A DNA stretch of 64,000 nucleotides from Arachis hypogaea (lineage: Eukaryota > Streptophyta > Magnoliopsida > Fabales > Fabaceae), in the NCBI RefSeq assembly GCF_003086295.3, contig NC_092053.1, forward strand, positions 117,572,445 through 117,636,444, in the 5' to 3' direction. Shown in pieces: positions 21,808-35,474 of this stretch. The number at the start of each line of letters is the position of its first letter. Within the stretch, counting starts at the first letter, position 1. Both the position numbers and the translations under genes were made by a program. The notes under the pieces were generated by a model. The model was not told the origin of the DNA. It worked only from the letters and a program-made list of their open reading frames with translations, and searched no databases.

Positions 21808-23656
21808 AGAGTAGTTACCGTGATAAGTGAATTGGGAGGGATGTATTATTCTTCATGAGTAGATGATACTAAGGATTGTGACGTTAATTTGAACCCGAAT
21901 AAGTTATGAATCATGTTATGGACTGTTACTATGTGATGATGTTTTTATTTTGGTGTTGTTTGCTTGCTATTTTGGCATTTTTCCGCACCGTGAAAATGTG
22001 CTTCAAGAATTCCAAGTTGTTATACATATGGACTCTGTTAGAGGGTACTTGGAGAGTGTATGGTCATGTATGGTGGCTATTTTGAATCCTTTGAAATTTC
22101 TGATTTAATTTTCTGAAAATTAAGGTAGTAGTATGTATAATGTTTGTGGTTGAATGATGAAATTTTTTTAAGTGGCCCTTTTAACGACGTTAATACATAT
22201 AATTAAATCCAATTCAGGTCTCAAATTTAATGTCGTGAAAATAAAATTGGTGATATTTTTGGATGCAGGAGTAAAAACCATGTCACTTAATGCTATGAAC
22301 TTGATATTAATACCTTGTTAGAGATAAAATCAAGATACTGATGATAAATTATGTTCTACTTATCGTCTAAAGAACGAATAAAACTTTTAGGTTCACAAAT
22401 GATGGTACATGAATTCATACTCTATACTGAATTGATGGTATTAGATGAAACCTACTTACATGTGGCCGAGGAGTTGATTTTATATCAAATTTATTTTGTA
22501 AATAGGAACTAAATCATTAATTTACTGAACTTAATCCCATACTCACACCTAATTGGAGGTATTAATGCTGAACTTCAGTTGATCATCCAAACTCATGCTC
22601 TAAATATGAAATTTGGCACAACGCAACAATTGTTTTTCCTTGTTACCATGATTAAATTCATATTAAATTATGCTCACCTTTTTCACTTGATCGGATAATT
22701 CATTATGATTTATATACATGTGTAAACAAAAATTTCAGATCAAGTCGTACTCTAAATTTCTTCTAGAAATTATTACTTTTCACCTACTTACAAGTTAAAT
22801 CATGTGCTTCCTATGCATTCATGTTTTAAATTTATATAACATTACCGATGTACAGCTACTTATAAAAACTACTTTTAACACTTACTTGAAAGTGAAAATA
22901 GAATTCTTAATGTTAAATTAGAATTTGAATTTTTATTACAAGAATTCTATTGCAATAACTAATGAAATTCTAATTATTGCCAAGTTGTAAGTTTTTAACT
23001 TTATTTACTTTCTACCTACACATTTTATGTGTGACTTATTCTTTAGTTTTACTATGTCTATTACTGAAAAAGGAAAAAGATGAAGCTAGTTTGTGCGAAA
23101 GAAAAAATACCTACATGTTGGTTGGTTTTCATTTAATCCATACAATTTCAGCACATGGTGGGGTTCAACATGGTTGGGTCAACAAATTACAACGAAAAGT
23201 GGCAAAAGATCTTGGTAAATTAAATAGCCTTAGCACAGGAGTACATGTTACTTGCGTATCATTAGTTAAGTAAGCCATGCACAGGTGTGCTTACAATGTA
23301 AGAAAGACAGACTAACTTTAGAGACCACTGCTTGCATTCATTCATATTGACATAATCCATACAAAAGGTGAATGTGGATTGTGTGCTCCTGCTCACAAGC
23401 GGGACCACGCTTCTCCACAAAACACAACAGCATCAATCAAACTTATTCCTAACTATGCTAAGAAGTCATACAGATGAAAAGACACATGTGGCATCAGAGC
23501 CACTTCAAGTGTCTTGGACCCAAGGAGCCGAGGATAACACATACATGCTTAACAAAACAAAGGAAAAGAAACTTGACATAAGTTGTCATGGCATCCGAGA
23601 AAATAAAGATTTATGCCATGCAAAAAAGACAGTGACATAAGTTGGGAGGGCGCAAG
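21808..23656. other. Intergenic sequence between convergent genes
   Basis: AT-rich. I see no gene, RNA or terminal repeat. It separates the 3' end of the FAR1 pseudogene from the 3' end of the Ulp1-like pseudogene. Confidence 0.5.
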
Positions 23657-26293
23657 CTAGGCAACAGTGCGAAGAAGTTCGCACCATGCCATTTCACTAT
23701 TGACTTTGACTTCTAGCTTGTTCTGATTGGTTTCTGAATTGATAATGTTTGTTGCAGTCTTCATTCTGAATTTGTCTTCGTTAATCTGAACACTCAAAAA
23801 GGGAGTGTTGGTGTTAGGGTTGTTGGTGGAAGTTGATGGGTCAACATGTTAAATGTTATCAAGCTGATGAAAGTTAGAAAGATCATGAAATTTACCTTCT
23901 TCAGAAGTGGTGCAGGGTTGAAGTTGCCATCATGTTGTAGCCAATAGAGGCACCAAATTGGAGTATCATCATCTCTAAAAGTGAAAGAGAAAAGGTTTCA
24001 GAAGCAAATCTCTGGCTGTGGCCAGCAAAGTAAAGTGAAAATGATGTTAAAATTGCGGGCTTTTGGGGAAGAAAGTATTCGTACCTGTCTAGACGGTTTT
24101 AATTGTAGGTGGGTATTTTATGGCTCCCCAAGTAGTTAGATCAGGAGAGATCACATTGAAACTTGGCAAGTTCCTATCAAGTCTAAATATCTGGCCAAGC
24201 ACGACAAGCTGGAAAAAGGAGACATACATATGAAAACCAAAATGACCATGTCAGCTACCAATAGTAATGGCATGCATTGCAGCAAAACATTTGTTTTCCA
24301 GGAATACAACAATAACTCACTATATTCCTCATATTTCGCTCTCTTATAGCCATTTCTCAGTAGTCCTGCAAATGTCAAGCGCTAATACCTTACATTTTTT
24401 AACATCAAGGACCATCATGTACCAGCTATGAGAAGGTTCTAACATCAGGACAAACACTTGTGTAGTATAAAGTGAAGTTACTTTACATAATCATCATAGC
24501 AGTAAAAAAATAGCCATTAACTTCTGCTTACATATCTCAAAATTATTGGTCCTTACATGCTCCAATTCATTTGTTTCTGGCATCCACCGGCCGAGATAAG
24601 TCTGAAGGATTGCCTCAACCTGCTTCAGGTGCAGGATGTGGTTCGCAAATGAGGAAGGCAAAAATCAGTCACGCACCGATTTGGTTCGATGTGCTCTGAG
24701 TGAGGCAAGCCACACAATGGTGTTCACTATCTGCTAAAACAAAAAATTAGTTACATTATGTGTGCGGAGCGTAAGGTAGTTATGACGGGACTCCGAATAA
24801 AGTGTATGATTCTTTAACATTCATGTAAACCCCGTAAAATTAGCAAATAATTAATCAATAAATTAATTTTTAATAAAAGGAATTAGAAATATAAATTTTA
24901 TAGTAAAATAAGATAGAGCTAATTAAAACAAGAATTTTGACACTAATTTTAAAGAATCTAGCCCAAGATTGGACCAAACAGGCCAAACCGATCGAACTGG
25001 ACCCAAAATGGGCCCAAGGGCCAACCCACTTTTCCTTAACATAATGAGCTGAAGCTCATTTCTTCCCCAAACCAAGGAAACACGTTCCTAGAGGGAGAGC
25101 AAGGGAAGAAGAGCCCTAACCCTTGGTTTTGATTCTAACTCCCATAACTTTTCACTCCGAGCTTCGATCACCGCACCGTTTGCGGCCACGCGTCCGCAGT
25201 GACGAGCTCTACAAAGCTCAGTACATTGCAAGGTGAGGAAACTGCATTCTTAGCTTCTATTTTCTCTTCTCCAATTTGAAAATTTGGTAGTTTTGGGTGT
25301 TGAGATTCTTGGTTAATTTGATGTTTTAGGATCAAATTGACTTGAGGAATTAGTGAGTTTTAGCTTAATTGAGGCACATACCAGGTAAGGATCCTCAACC
25401 CTAGTAAATTCCTTAGTTAATTGTAATTTTGGTATTAAGTGTGTATGTATGGGTGCTATGATATGATATAGGTGTGTATATATGTGAAGTGGAGCTTATT
25501 TATGGAAAGTGAAGGCTAGGATTTGGTATTGGTTGCTGAATATTAGTGTTGGAGGCTCGTGAGTTTGCTTAATTGTGTTGTCTTGGGATATACGAGGAAA
25601 AGGGCCAACGTATGGTTTAGGTTTCTCATATTTAATATATAATGTCTTGTGAAAACTTAGGTTAGATGACCATAGGATAGGTTGGAATGATTAAGTATGT
25701 TGTATGTTGAGTATTTGTGATAATGATTGATTATATGGTTTGAGCACGTGTTGGAGATCATTGTTATGGTAGAAATAGGATGCTAAATGGTGATTGGATA
25801 ATAATGATTTACTAGTTGATGATATTGAATTATGCAAGTAAGATAGATTGTTGATAATCTTGTTGATTAAAATGAGAAATTTAGGTGTGAAATTGTGTAA
25901 TATTGAAGTATGATTGAATGTGGTATGATGTGGAAATTTTAGTGCTGTGTTGGTATGCTATGATATGTTGCTAGGCTGAATATATGTATAAGAGGTTGGA
26001 TTTGAGTTTGGGTTTTAATGAAAATTGAGGTTTGAGAATTTTGTGTAAAAATAGATTTTTGGCTGAACTTCGGCAAGCCATAACTTGACTTTCGGACTCC
26101 CAAGTTGTTTCAAACCTATTTCACATAAAAATTGGATTCGTGAAGTTTATGCCATTCGAAGAACGGATGAAAAATGTTTTAAAACGAAAAAGTTATGCAC
26201 GTCGAAAGTTTGGAGGGCAAAATTGAAAATTATACAGTATTCAGCATTTTAGCTGTTCTGCATAGCTTGCGTACGCGATCACTGCACGCAACG

Positions 26294-29200
26294 TGTAAGA
26301 ACCTGATTTTTAGTAAACATATTTTTCTAGCTATTTTAAAATTTATTTTGCAAAATTTTGAACCCCGGCCCAATAAGAAATAGTGAGGCTGGCCCAATGG
26401 TAAAAAAACGAAAATTCAAGAAAAAAAGAGAAAAGAAAGAAAAAGAAAAAAAATTAAAAATTTTAAAAAAAAGGCCATTAATATGGTCAAAATTGACTTT
26501 ATGAGGGTAATTAATTCCCCTAAGTCAATTTTGACTAGTAAATAATAAATATTAGCTTACCATTGGTTTATTTTCCTCACTAGAGACTTTTTGAGCCGGA
26601 AATTCACTTTTAGTGACGGTTTTGCGTGCGCCGAAAAAACCTCTTGTAATCGAAAACTTCGAAACTAGTGGTAAAAATAATTGTGTCCCAAGATTAATAT
26701 TATCCATTCATTCATGATTTATTTCTTTAAGAATAAATCTTAGCCATTAATTATTTTACCACACAGTAAAAGTTACCCGAACCGAATTTCTAACTAGTAT
26801 TCTACAAACGACTCCTAGAGACCCCAAATCTTCTTACTTGGCATTTAAGTAACTTGTATCTCCTTCTCAGCCTCTGCGCCAAGACTATCTCAGCTTTTCA
26901 CCCCCACTCTGCTGTGTTTTTAACCCCGAGTAACTAACTGCGGTTAACTGTGGATAAGCTCGACACGCAAGCGCTGACCAAGCTTCCTCGTTTTCACGCC
27001 CCTTATTCATTGAATTCCAGCCCTTTACCACGAAACTTTTAGCTACTTTTACCATCATAAATTCATCAAGACTTTGATTTTTTTTATTTAAGGAAGCACT
27101 GGCTACAAAATTCACAAAACACTTTACACATTTTTACACTCTTTTGACCGAATTCTTGAGAGAGAAAGAGAGAAAACTCTTGGACCTATTCTCTGCGCCC
27201 CAGCCCCTATTTCAAATCTTCTTCCATTGTTCTTCATGTGTTCTTCAAGGACTCAAACCATACAAACATAAACTCTTGCCCGTTTTCGCTAATTCTTGCA
27301 TTTATACCAAAATTTAGGCTAGGTAAACCTTTGTTCTTACTCTTTTCCTTTTCTACTTTTGAAAACAGTAGCCATGATGAATTCCTACTCTCCTTTGTGT
27401 ATAGATAACTCCTCTTGAAGTACCCATAGAGCACGCCTAAGGAGTTAGAGAGATTCGAGCTCAAAGTGGTTGAATTTCGACGTTTTTGCGACACTTTTGG
27501 CCAAAAACGAAGTTGCACCATGATCAGCTGTGCTTCTGCCCTTGTGTGCACGTTTTGCAGTGTGTGAAAGGTTTAATAACTGAATTCATAAGAGGTAAGG
27601 GTTAGGATTAGTTAGAATATGTTTGTGCTTGTTTTTGGTATTCATATGAGCCACTTTGTGGTGATTTTGTGCTTGATTCTTAATTCTGGAAATTTAGTGA
27701 TGCTTCTCTATTTTTGGACAGTTATTTAAGTAATATATGAAGCTTATTTGCCTCTATAAATTGTATGAAATCACTGAAATTATTTGGAGCACTTGGGGTT
27801 TAAGTTTCAAGCCTTATGAGTCACTAAAAGTGGATAAAAATAAAAAACTGCATTCCTAAAAATTCAGCCACTAAATGATCATGAAAGTCATGTGTATAAG
27901 GGATAAGAAAAGGATAGAAAATTGATTTTAATCCAAGGAACAAAGGTGTAAAAGTAAGAAAGGTGTTATGGTCATTTTGGGTAAAAAAAAGGGTTAAAAA
28001 TATAATTTAATAGAAATATAAGTAAAATTATGAACTTAGTGTTATCAAGGATAAATTAGTAATTATATAAATTAATTGGATTAAGATTATAATTACAATA
28101 AAGTGTTAGGTCTAAATAAAAGTTTTAGTAAAAGTTAGAAGTAAAACAGTAAAAAGGTAATAACTAGAATAAGTAAATAAATTAATAAAGGGTAAAATGA
28201 TATTTTAGGTCCCTAAGGGTAGAATTGGCATTAATTAAAAATATTATAGATAATTTGGTCATAAAAAAATATTAGGATTAACCTGATAACATTTTGACGA
28301 TAAATCAAGTTAAATGGTAAAACTAGAGAACTTAGGGGCATATTAGTAATTTTAGGCATAAAGTCAAATTAAAAATGATTAATTAACTCAATGAAGAAGA
28401 AAGGTCTATTAGAAAAAAAAAATTATGATGGTAAAATGGTGAATTAATAACACTAGTGGTAAAAGCGTCACTAAAAGTCTAAAGAAAACTAGGAAAAAAA
28501 CGAAGTTATGTATAGAAAGGGTAAAATTGAAAAGATACAAAAATTCCATGAACAAAATGGTAAAATATGTGACAAGGGTGAGATATTTTAAGAAAGGACC
28601 GGTGCACAAATTTTATTTAAAAAGAAAGGCTGAGAAGTCCCTTAGAGATAAAGTTTATTGAGATGTGTCGCGAAAAAAGAACTGTAAACCAAAGGTGCTA
28701 GAGGTTGTTTGGAGGCAGGTATTTACCCATTGATTGCTAAAACTATGTTTCCCCTTTGTGCGTATATTATGGCATCAAACTTTGCAACGATTGCCTGTTG
28801 TCACAGACAGGTGGTATGCTTAACCACATCGACACGTATACACGGACGGACGCAATTGGGAAACCATATCTAGGACTAGTTCCTAGGTAACATCGGGTTG
28901 TGGGTAGTCAACCGACGCATAAGCTCAAGGCCAGCATAGGACCAGGCATGCATCATACTTGGTTGTTGCATTCTCTATGTTTGTGATTGCTTACTTGTAC
29001 CTGTGATTGTATTTTGTCTCTGCTTCTTGTATTATGTGCTTGGTTACTATTCTGCTATATACTTGTGCTTGTACTTGTTTGTGTGATTTACCGACCTAAC
29101 TGCGCGAAATTTTACACTTAGGCTGCGGAACCCTTTAGGTTTTCTTGTGTAGTACCCTGCTGGGAACCTTAGGTTCTCACCCCTTACTTCCTTATTTCGC

Positions 29201-29817
29201 AGATACAAACCGGCGAGATCTTCTTTGAGTTTCCAGCCTTGGGACTAATGAGCAGTAGTAGCATTACCGGAGGGTCAGAGCGACTTCTTTTACTTCCACA
29301 CAGCACTTCTGTATTTCTTCAGCTACCAGGGATCGATGACCAGTAGTAGTTATAATAGTAGCAGTAGTAGTAGTAGTAGTCATCTTTGCCCTCGCTTTGT
29401 ATAGACTTTTAGAGGGTTAGGTGCTTTTGCAAATATCTATAAAAAACAAGTTAGAATGGGTTCCAGATTAGAGTGATTCTTGTGAGTCGAGGTATGTTAG
29501 TATAAATATAGAGTCTGTAAATATTTTCATAAATAAGCAACGATGTAACCCGATGTGAATTATGATGTACTAAATGAGCCTTCGGGTATATATGTATGAT
29601 ATTGTTATATTTTATGTATTTTCTATGCTTCATATTATATTATCTATATAGCTATTATCTATTTCGTTATATCTATATATCTGACACGCAATCTCGATTA
29701 GCGCTACAGGCTCATATGTAAATTTTTAATATAAGGTCTAGAGTCTCTAAGGAAAGCCGTGAAGTAGCACCTGGCGGCTAGCATTGGTCATGACATGCTA
29801 GAAGCTGGGTCGTTACA
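26294..29817 (+). mobile_element. Solo LTR of a related gypsy family, nested
   Basis: It starts TGTAAGAACCTGATTTTTAG and ends GGGTCGTTACA, flanked by CAACG (26289-26293) and CGACG (29818-29822), a 4/5 match. It has no coding domain over 3.5 kb and shares motifs with the surrounding LTR (TAAGCTCA-GGCCAGC-type block near 28920 and 30550). The best reading is a solo LTR left by LTR-LTR recombination. Confidence 0.65.
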
Positions 29818-30195
29818 CGACGCGACCAAATTCTTCAGGTTTGGCATATTGCGTACGCAGGCAGGGTGCGTGCGTACGCGAGCAAGGTGCTTGCGTATGC
29901 GAGCATGGAAAAACGTACACCCACGTGTACGCGTGACCCCTGTTTCAACAAATCTAGATTTTGTGTTTTAAAGCTAAATTTCGAACTTCTAAACCTCTAT
30001 TTTTATTCTTTTAACCCTAGATCTTAATAGCATGCCTAGTAATGAGAAGGAGCTAGGAAGAGGTGGAGCTTGGGGGTGAAGTAAGATTTGAAATGATGAA
30101 TTATGTATAAAATTGCAATGATTATGAATAAATGTAAAGAGTTAATAATGACAAAATTGAGAATGATTGAACATGATGATGATATGGATGTGTTG

Positions 30196-30489
30196 AATGT
30201 GGGGAAGGCGGTAGGGCGCTAATCCCTCGATTCTTTTCTCCCGCATTCCTTGTGATTGTGTTTTATAGGATGTGAGGAAGGTAGTAGGGTACTAATCTCC
30301 TGACGTATTCCCTCACATTCTTTCTCTCTCTTTCTTTAAGGTGGTAGGGCACTAATCCCCCAACCGGTATGGCACGGCCTCACTAGGGGAAGGTGGTAGG
30401 ACACTAATCTCCCGATTTATTTTTCCCTAGTGTATGCCTCCAGGAGAATGTGGTAGGACACTAATCCCCCAATCTTATGCCTCCTGGAG
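30196..30489 (+). repeat. Tandem stem-loop cassettes with a common loop
   Basis: GGTGGTAGGGCACTAATCCCCC occurs five times with small changes. Four copies are enclosed by short inverted repeats that differ from copy to copy: AATGTGGGG/CCCGCATT, ATGTGAGG/CCTCACAT, CACTAGGGGA/TTCCCTAGTG and CTCCAGGAG/CTCCTGGAG (30438-30446 and 30481-30489). The third copy has no clear stem. Confidence 0.75.
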
Positions 30490-31164
30490 ATGCGCAGTCG
30501 AGAGACAGTATCCGGGTTAGCTACCGGGTGTGTCAGATTCGGGCAGTTAACTGACACGTAAGCTCACAGCCAGTGGGAAAGGCACACATCATATGCGTTT
30601 GTATGATTTTGTTTGATTATGCATTAATTGAGATTTCCTATGTGAATATAATATGCTAATTGTTATACTTGCTATTTGTATTACTTGTATTCTACTTGTG
30701 TTTGTCATGGTTTGCTTGTCTGTTTGTGCAATTTTATCGGAGTTGGAGGAACGGAGGAAAGGCGGAGAGATTGAGGGTTCTAGTTCGATTTTGATTAAGT
30801 TAGAACCTTAGAAACCCACCCGATTAGGGTTTCTGTTTTTGTACTTTAAGTTTTATAATCTAAGTATCGGCATTCTAGGATTGCCTTTGTCATTCCCAGG
30901 ACCTTATATCTTATGTATGTGACACCTTTACCATGCTGAGAACTCCCGGTTCTCATTCTATATGGATATTTGTGGTTTTCAGATGCAGGTCAGGCGGTAC
31001 CTCACTGAGGCATGCTGGAAGCTTCTCATAGCGGAGATCCTTGTCTTTGGGCCTTATTTTGGATATATGTATATATGTAGATACTTTTATCTCCACTACT
31101 TATGTATTTGATGTATTATCTTCCTCTTAGAGGCTATTTTGGAGAAATAGGTTATGTAACTCTG

Positions 31165-31167
<3 letters not shown>

Positions 31168-31242
<75 letters not shown>
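31168..31242. repeat. (TA)n microsatellite
   Basis: Long uninterrupted TA tract within the long LTR. A shorter one follows at about 31455-31487. Confidence 0.95.
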
Positions 31243-31247
<5 letters not shown>

Positions 31248-31449
31248 CTTATGTGCTTAGGCCGGTTTATCTTCGCAAGCCAAGTCTTGAGCTTTGATAT
31301 TTGTACCTTGGAACTCTCTTTCGTTTATATCTATGTTAGCTTCTCTTATCTTTTTCGTTTATCGTTTATGTGTCGTAAGTGTTGCGCTTTTTGTTTTACC
31401 ATTTTCGATTTTAAACTTTTCTTCAAAACCTCCTAGAATAATTCTTTTT

Positions 31450-31489
<40 letters not shown>

Positions 31490-32418
31490 TTTTTATTTTT
31501 TTAGAAGTCGTAGTGCCTCACCACTTCTGTTTTACATGCTAGGTGTAAAGCTCTGTGTGGTAGGGTGTTACAACTCACATCTGTGTGAGGAATGTATCTA
31601 GGGCATAGAGACAAGAACATCCCTCGAGGCATCTATAATTCAAGGCACTTGTATAACATCTCTCTGACCAGTTAAGTACCAAACTTAACAACCGATGGAA
31701 CACCCATTTTGTAACAAAGCATTGTCCATTTACAAAGTAACCAAAACTTACTCATAATCTTCTTTGGACTTGGGCTTTTTGAATCTATAGGCTGCCATGA
31801 CAGTCTTGTCGTATGAGAGTGACATGCTGATCCTCGGCCGAAACTCCATCTCGTAGCCCTGCACATGAAGTTGGCATCATTACCCTCTAGTTAGATTTTA
31901 ACATCATATATGAAACTGCATAAGTTGTTATATTTAGAAAATTAACTTGCCAGTGGAATTAGCATTGTTGGGGACTCTATGTTTCTTGTCAGTGCATTCT
32001 GCGCCCACAACCTGGGTATAGGCTTAAAAGCCCCAACTCCAAAAGTTGCATTTGCTATAGGGGATATCTGTGGTATATTGCACATCGCCGGCGATGGGAT
32101 CCTGCATGCAATTTCACCTGCCCCCATCTTTGGGACCTTTGACGGCCTTGCCAAATAAGGTCCAAGCTGAATGGTTGCAAACTTGACTTGTGGTGTCCAA
32201 GTGGGAGAGAGTTGGAAGTTGTGTCATGACCTGTTATTACAAAGACACTTCAGCATGCAATTTGTAAATCATTCTCTGCATACCATTGCAATAACTTGGA
32301 CAAAGGCACAACTACCATGTTCCCTTCTATGAGGGCAACAGCTGTTATGGTTGGGGCCTAGCTGACTCCCATTTTAGACATGCCAATGGACCAATAAAGA
32401 AGCCCTCCACTTGACAAA

Positions 32419-32498
32419 GATACAGTGGTGCTTTGGGTACGTGGCCAAGGAGTTAAAAGATACAGTGGTGCTTTGGGTACGTGGCCAAGGAGTTAAGA
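32419..32498. repeat. 40-bp tandem duplication
   Basis: Two copies of a 40-bp unit starting GATACAGTGGTGCTTTGGGT lie head to tail with one difference. Forty bases is not a multiple of three, so it also shifts the frame of the Ulp1-like pseudogene. Confidence 0.92.
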
Positions 32499-32556
32499 GA
32501 GATTCGTCGATGGTGACATCATCATCATGCCCAGGAGAATTCGGGATTATTACATC

Positions 32557-33364
32557 CATAGTGGTAAGAACCGGACCGGACCGGCCGGTTCGATTTTAGC
32601 TTTAGACCGAAGAAAGAAGCAAACCGCTTAAACCCGGGCGGTTCGTCACAAACTGGATGAAATCGATCAAAACTGACTAGTTCGATGCAATCCGTGAACC
32701 GGCCAGTTCTATGGTGCTCAAATATTCAAAAATGCATGCAATGGGTTTCGAACTTGCGTCTCCTTGCTAGGCAAGGATAAGGAATGCCACTAAGCTAATG
32801 TGTTCATTTGGAAGTTTATGTGCTAATTATTCTATATATTATATACATACACAACTAAATTATTTTTTATTTATTTAATTTAATTTTTGTTTTAAACTCA
32901 TTTTTTTTAATTCTTTAGAATTTATAGAATTATTAAAATAAGTATCAAATATTTTAATATTTACATTTACATATTAAAATGTTAGTAAAGATATTTATTT
33001 TAAATTTTTTAGAGTATTGAGTTAGTAGGTCTTCGAAGATTTCGACTTAAGACTAATTAGTAGGGACATCTAAGCATCACCACTAAATTTCACATGAAAA
33101 ATTAATGGAGGGACGTAATGTGTTCATCGTTTACTATCTTAAAGGACTAAATTGATATTTTATTTTTTTTTCAAGGGCTAATTAATTTGAAGTAAAAAAT
33201 TTTAAGGATAGACCTAATTGTCACTTTATTCAATTTTTTTCTATTTTATATTTTTTATTTACGTACGATCGGTTTTATCGGTTCAACCAGTGACCTACCG
33301 ATTGAACCAATAACCCACCAGTAACCTAACCGATTCGATCACCGGTTCGATTCTGACAACTATG
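32557..33364. mobile_element. hAT-type MITE
   Basis: An 808-bp element with a perfect 8-bp duplication, ATTACATC (32549-32556 and 33365-33372). The ends are CATAGTGGTAAGAACCGGAC and, inverted, CATAGTTGTCAGAATCGAAC. Subterminal GAACCGG/CCGGTTC motifs recur. No coding capacity. It lies in the Ulp1-like pseudogene. Confidence 0.85.
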
Positions 33365-33712
33365 ATTACATCTAACAACCCACACACTTTGGAATCAAGC
33401 TGAACCTTACCCTTTTCGATTTCGCTAATCAGGTGGGTATAACATCCACGTTCGCCCCTGTGTCTGTTTTGGGAGGTGCATAGCCCGGTTGTGCTGCAAG
33501 CCTAAGCGATTCAGCTAGACCCACGTCCATGTTAGTCACATTGGTATTCCCGGCCGTAGTAGGAGACACGGTTGGCGTCCGCACCCCACTGTTGCATCCT
33601 TCCTTGGCGGTGAGCATTTGCTTCAGATCTCCAATGCTAACTAACTATGCTCCACCCGCTTAGCAATGTCAATTAACCTCCTATCACCTTCGAACATCTT
33701 GACTTCCACTCT

Positions 33713-35366
33713 CTGCAATTACTCACAATATAACAAGAACACACTCATTATGACATAAAAAAATTATTTTTCCATTAAATGCTGCAACAGCGCAAACATT
33801 TTTCATTGTGACTAGTGTTAGGTTTGTTCTTTCCAACGAGTCATTCGCCGACCACCGTCGTTACTTAGCCTTCAGAATTCCGCGATCATCTCCACCTACC
33901 GCTATCCGCCTTTACCTTTCTCATTCCATTGTTAACACCCCTTCCATCTCTGCAATTTCTTCTCAGCCTTAACCCTAGTGCTTTTTTCTCCGTCAATTCC
34001 AAGTCCCCATTTCAAAAGGTAATTTTTTCTTGCTGTGGTCTTCTATCGAGGACACTTTTTTTCTGGTATAGTAGTCTCAAAAAATAAATTGAGTCCATAA
34101 GAGGAAGGCTCTTCTTCGATGACTTCATCATGCATATAGCCCAAATAAAATGAAGCAAGTCCTCCGAAGAAACAGCCCATCATATACTATTCTAAACATT
34201 TTCAGTTGTGTTATACTTGCATATGGGTTGCATTGCATCGTACTGTGAAAGCCGCTAGTCCGCTACTGCTATTGGGTTTTTCCGATTTTTCTCTAACGAA
34301 TTTGAGGTTCCTTTAGACATTTACATTTACACTACAAGACAAAAATCACACTTGCAACTTAAAGATACATGGCATAACATCGACCCCCAAAAAAAAAAAT
34401 ACATGGCATAACAAAGTGATAGTTAAAAATTAGCAACGTCCTTTGGCATAAGATTTGTGATGATGTCATGGAAAGCTAAATATGAAATCATCGCTATTCA
34501 TTCCCACTTGTCATAAATCGGTTCCTAGCTACATGCATCCACTTGTCGCTATGCATGAAGGAGTGGCTTTGGCATGCTATTTTAAGCTTAGTGGGTTGTT
34601 GAAGTGAGGCCACTCACTCTTTTCAGTTTTGCGTGTTCACACTAATTAACCAGTCTACTCCCCGCAGAAGAAAATATAATTTTCAAGAAAACAATAATTT
34701 AGAGTGTGTTCGAGTAGCACTTTCAACAAATGTTATCCCACATCACCAAGAAAAAAAAAAAAGAACTGGATTACAAAGCAGAACCATAATTGTAATGATT
34801 ATCTATTGCTTAGCTTGTCTCAACATCAACCACAGCGGCATATTTAATTGAATAATTGTAATGTGTTCTCATTATTCATTAGAAAGTATACAAAAACCCC
34901 ATTAAATTAAGGGTTTAAAGAAGAACTCTCGCAACAAAAAATATTTTTAAATTTTATTTTACGTTATTCAAAAAAATTTTATTTGTATCAAATATATTTT
35001 TAATAATTATATTTTTTAAAATTTTAAGATTAATTTAATAATAATATATAATAATTATGAATAATTTATTTATAAAAAATATTATTTTTATAAAATTATT
35101 ACTGAATTAATTTTAAATTTTTTAAAAAATTAGTGGACAGACATATATTTGATGAAATTAAACATTTTTAAAATAAAATAAAATTTAATAATATTTTTTT
35201 AAAATATCCGAAACTCAAACCTTAAAAAACTTATTCAATCTACTGTATTATTGTGTTGGTTAAAATTGGTTGATATAGTGTTGATCTCTAACATTATTCT
35301 AAAATAAATTATTATAAGCTTCACAGAAAGCTAAGCATTGTTCACCAACACCATACTGCTTTGTAA
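33713..35366. other. Intergenic sequence
   Basis: Contains the 5' side of the Ulp1-like pseudogene (to about 34020) and then AT-rich sequence. No further gene or repeat boundary seen. Confidence 0.5.
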
Positions 35367-35374
35367 TATATAAG
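35367..35374 (+). promoter_or_regulatory. TATA box of the lipid-transfer gene
   Basis: TATATAAG about 100 bp before the ATG at 35475, leaving room for a short leader. Confidence 0.6.
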
Positions 35375-35474
35375 TACCTTCGGTTTATCTCATACTTGCT
35401 TCAGTCACTTCCCGTCTATCTTTCCAAAAAAGTGAAAAAAAAAAGAAAGAAAAAGTTAGTTGTTGTAGCACAGC

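Larger units (their letters stand above)
24758..31572 (+). mobile_element. Long Ty3/gypsy (Del/Tekay-like) LTR, probably solo, with a nested LTR
   Basis: The right end, CTCTGTGTGGTAGGGTGTTACA, is a terminus I recognise from long legume gypsy LTRs. The left end is placed at TGTGCGGAGCG and is less certain, because no target duplication was found. No gag, pol or second LTR is present. Without the inner insertion (26294-29817) it is about 3.3 kb. It contains stem-loop cassettes (30196-30489) and TA tracts. It interrupts the Ulp1-like pseudogene. A fragment of a related LTR lies at 54955-56340. Confidence 0.6.
23657..33712 (-). pseudogene. Ulp1-like (C48 protease family) gene, heavily interrupted
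   Basis: Exon-like pieces on the minus strand, in order: a coiled-coil-like start (33712: RVEVKMFEGDRRLIDIAKRVEH), a linker (33617-33429), MDVIIPNSPGHDDDV (near 32556), a Ser/Pro region (32154-31942), EFRPRISMSLSYDKTVMAAY (near 31840), then across the nested LTRs ILHLKQVEAILQTYLGRWMP (near 24620), LVVLGQIFRLDRNLPSFNV (near 24190), DDDTPIWCLYWLQHDGNF (near 23960) and a last exon ending TAG at 23657-23659. The MSLSYDKTVMAAY block and the final RMKTATNII block align with the clearer Ulp1-like gene at 44646-47049. The catalytic N-D-C-G of that gene corresponds to D-D-T-P here, so the cysteine appears lost. Frameshifts, a stop near 24090, a MITE, a 40-bp duplication and 6.8 kb of LTR interrupt it. 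Confidence 0.6.
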
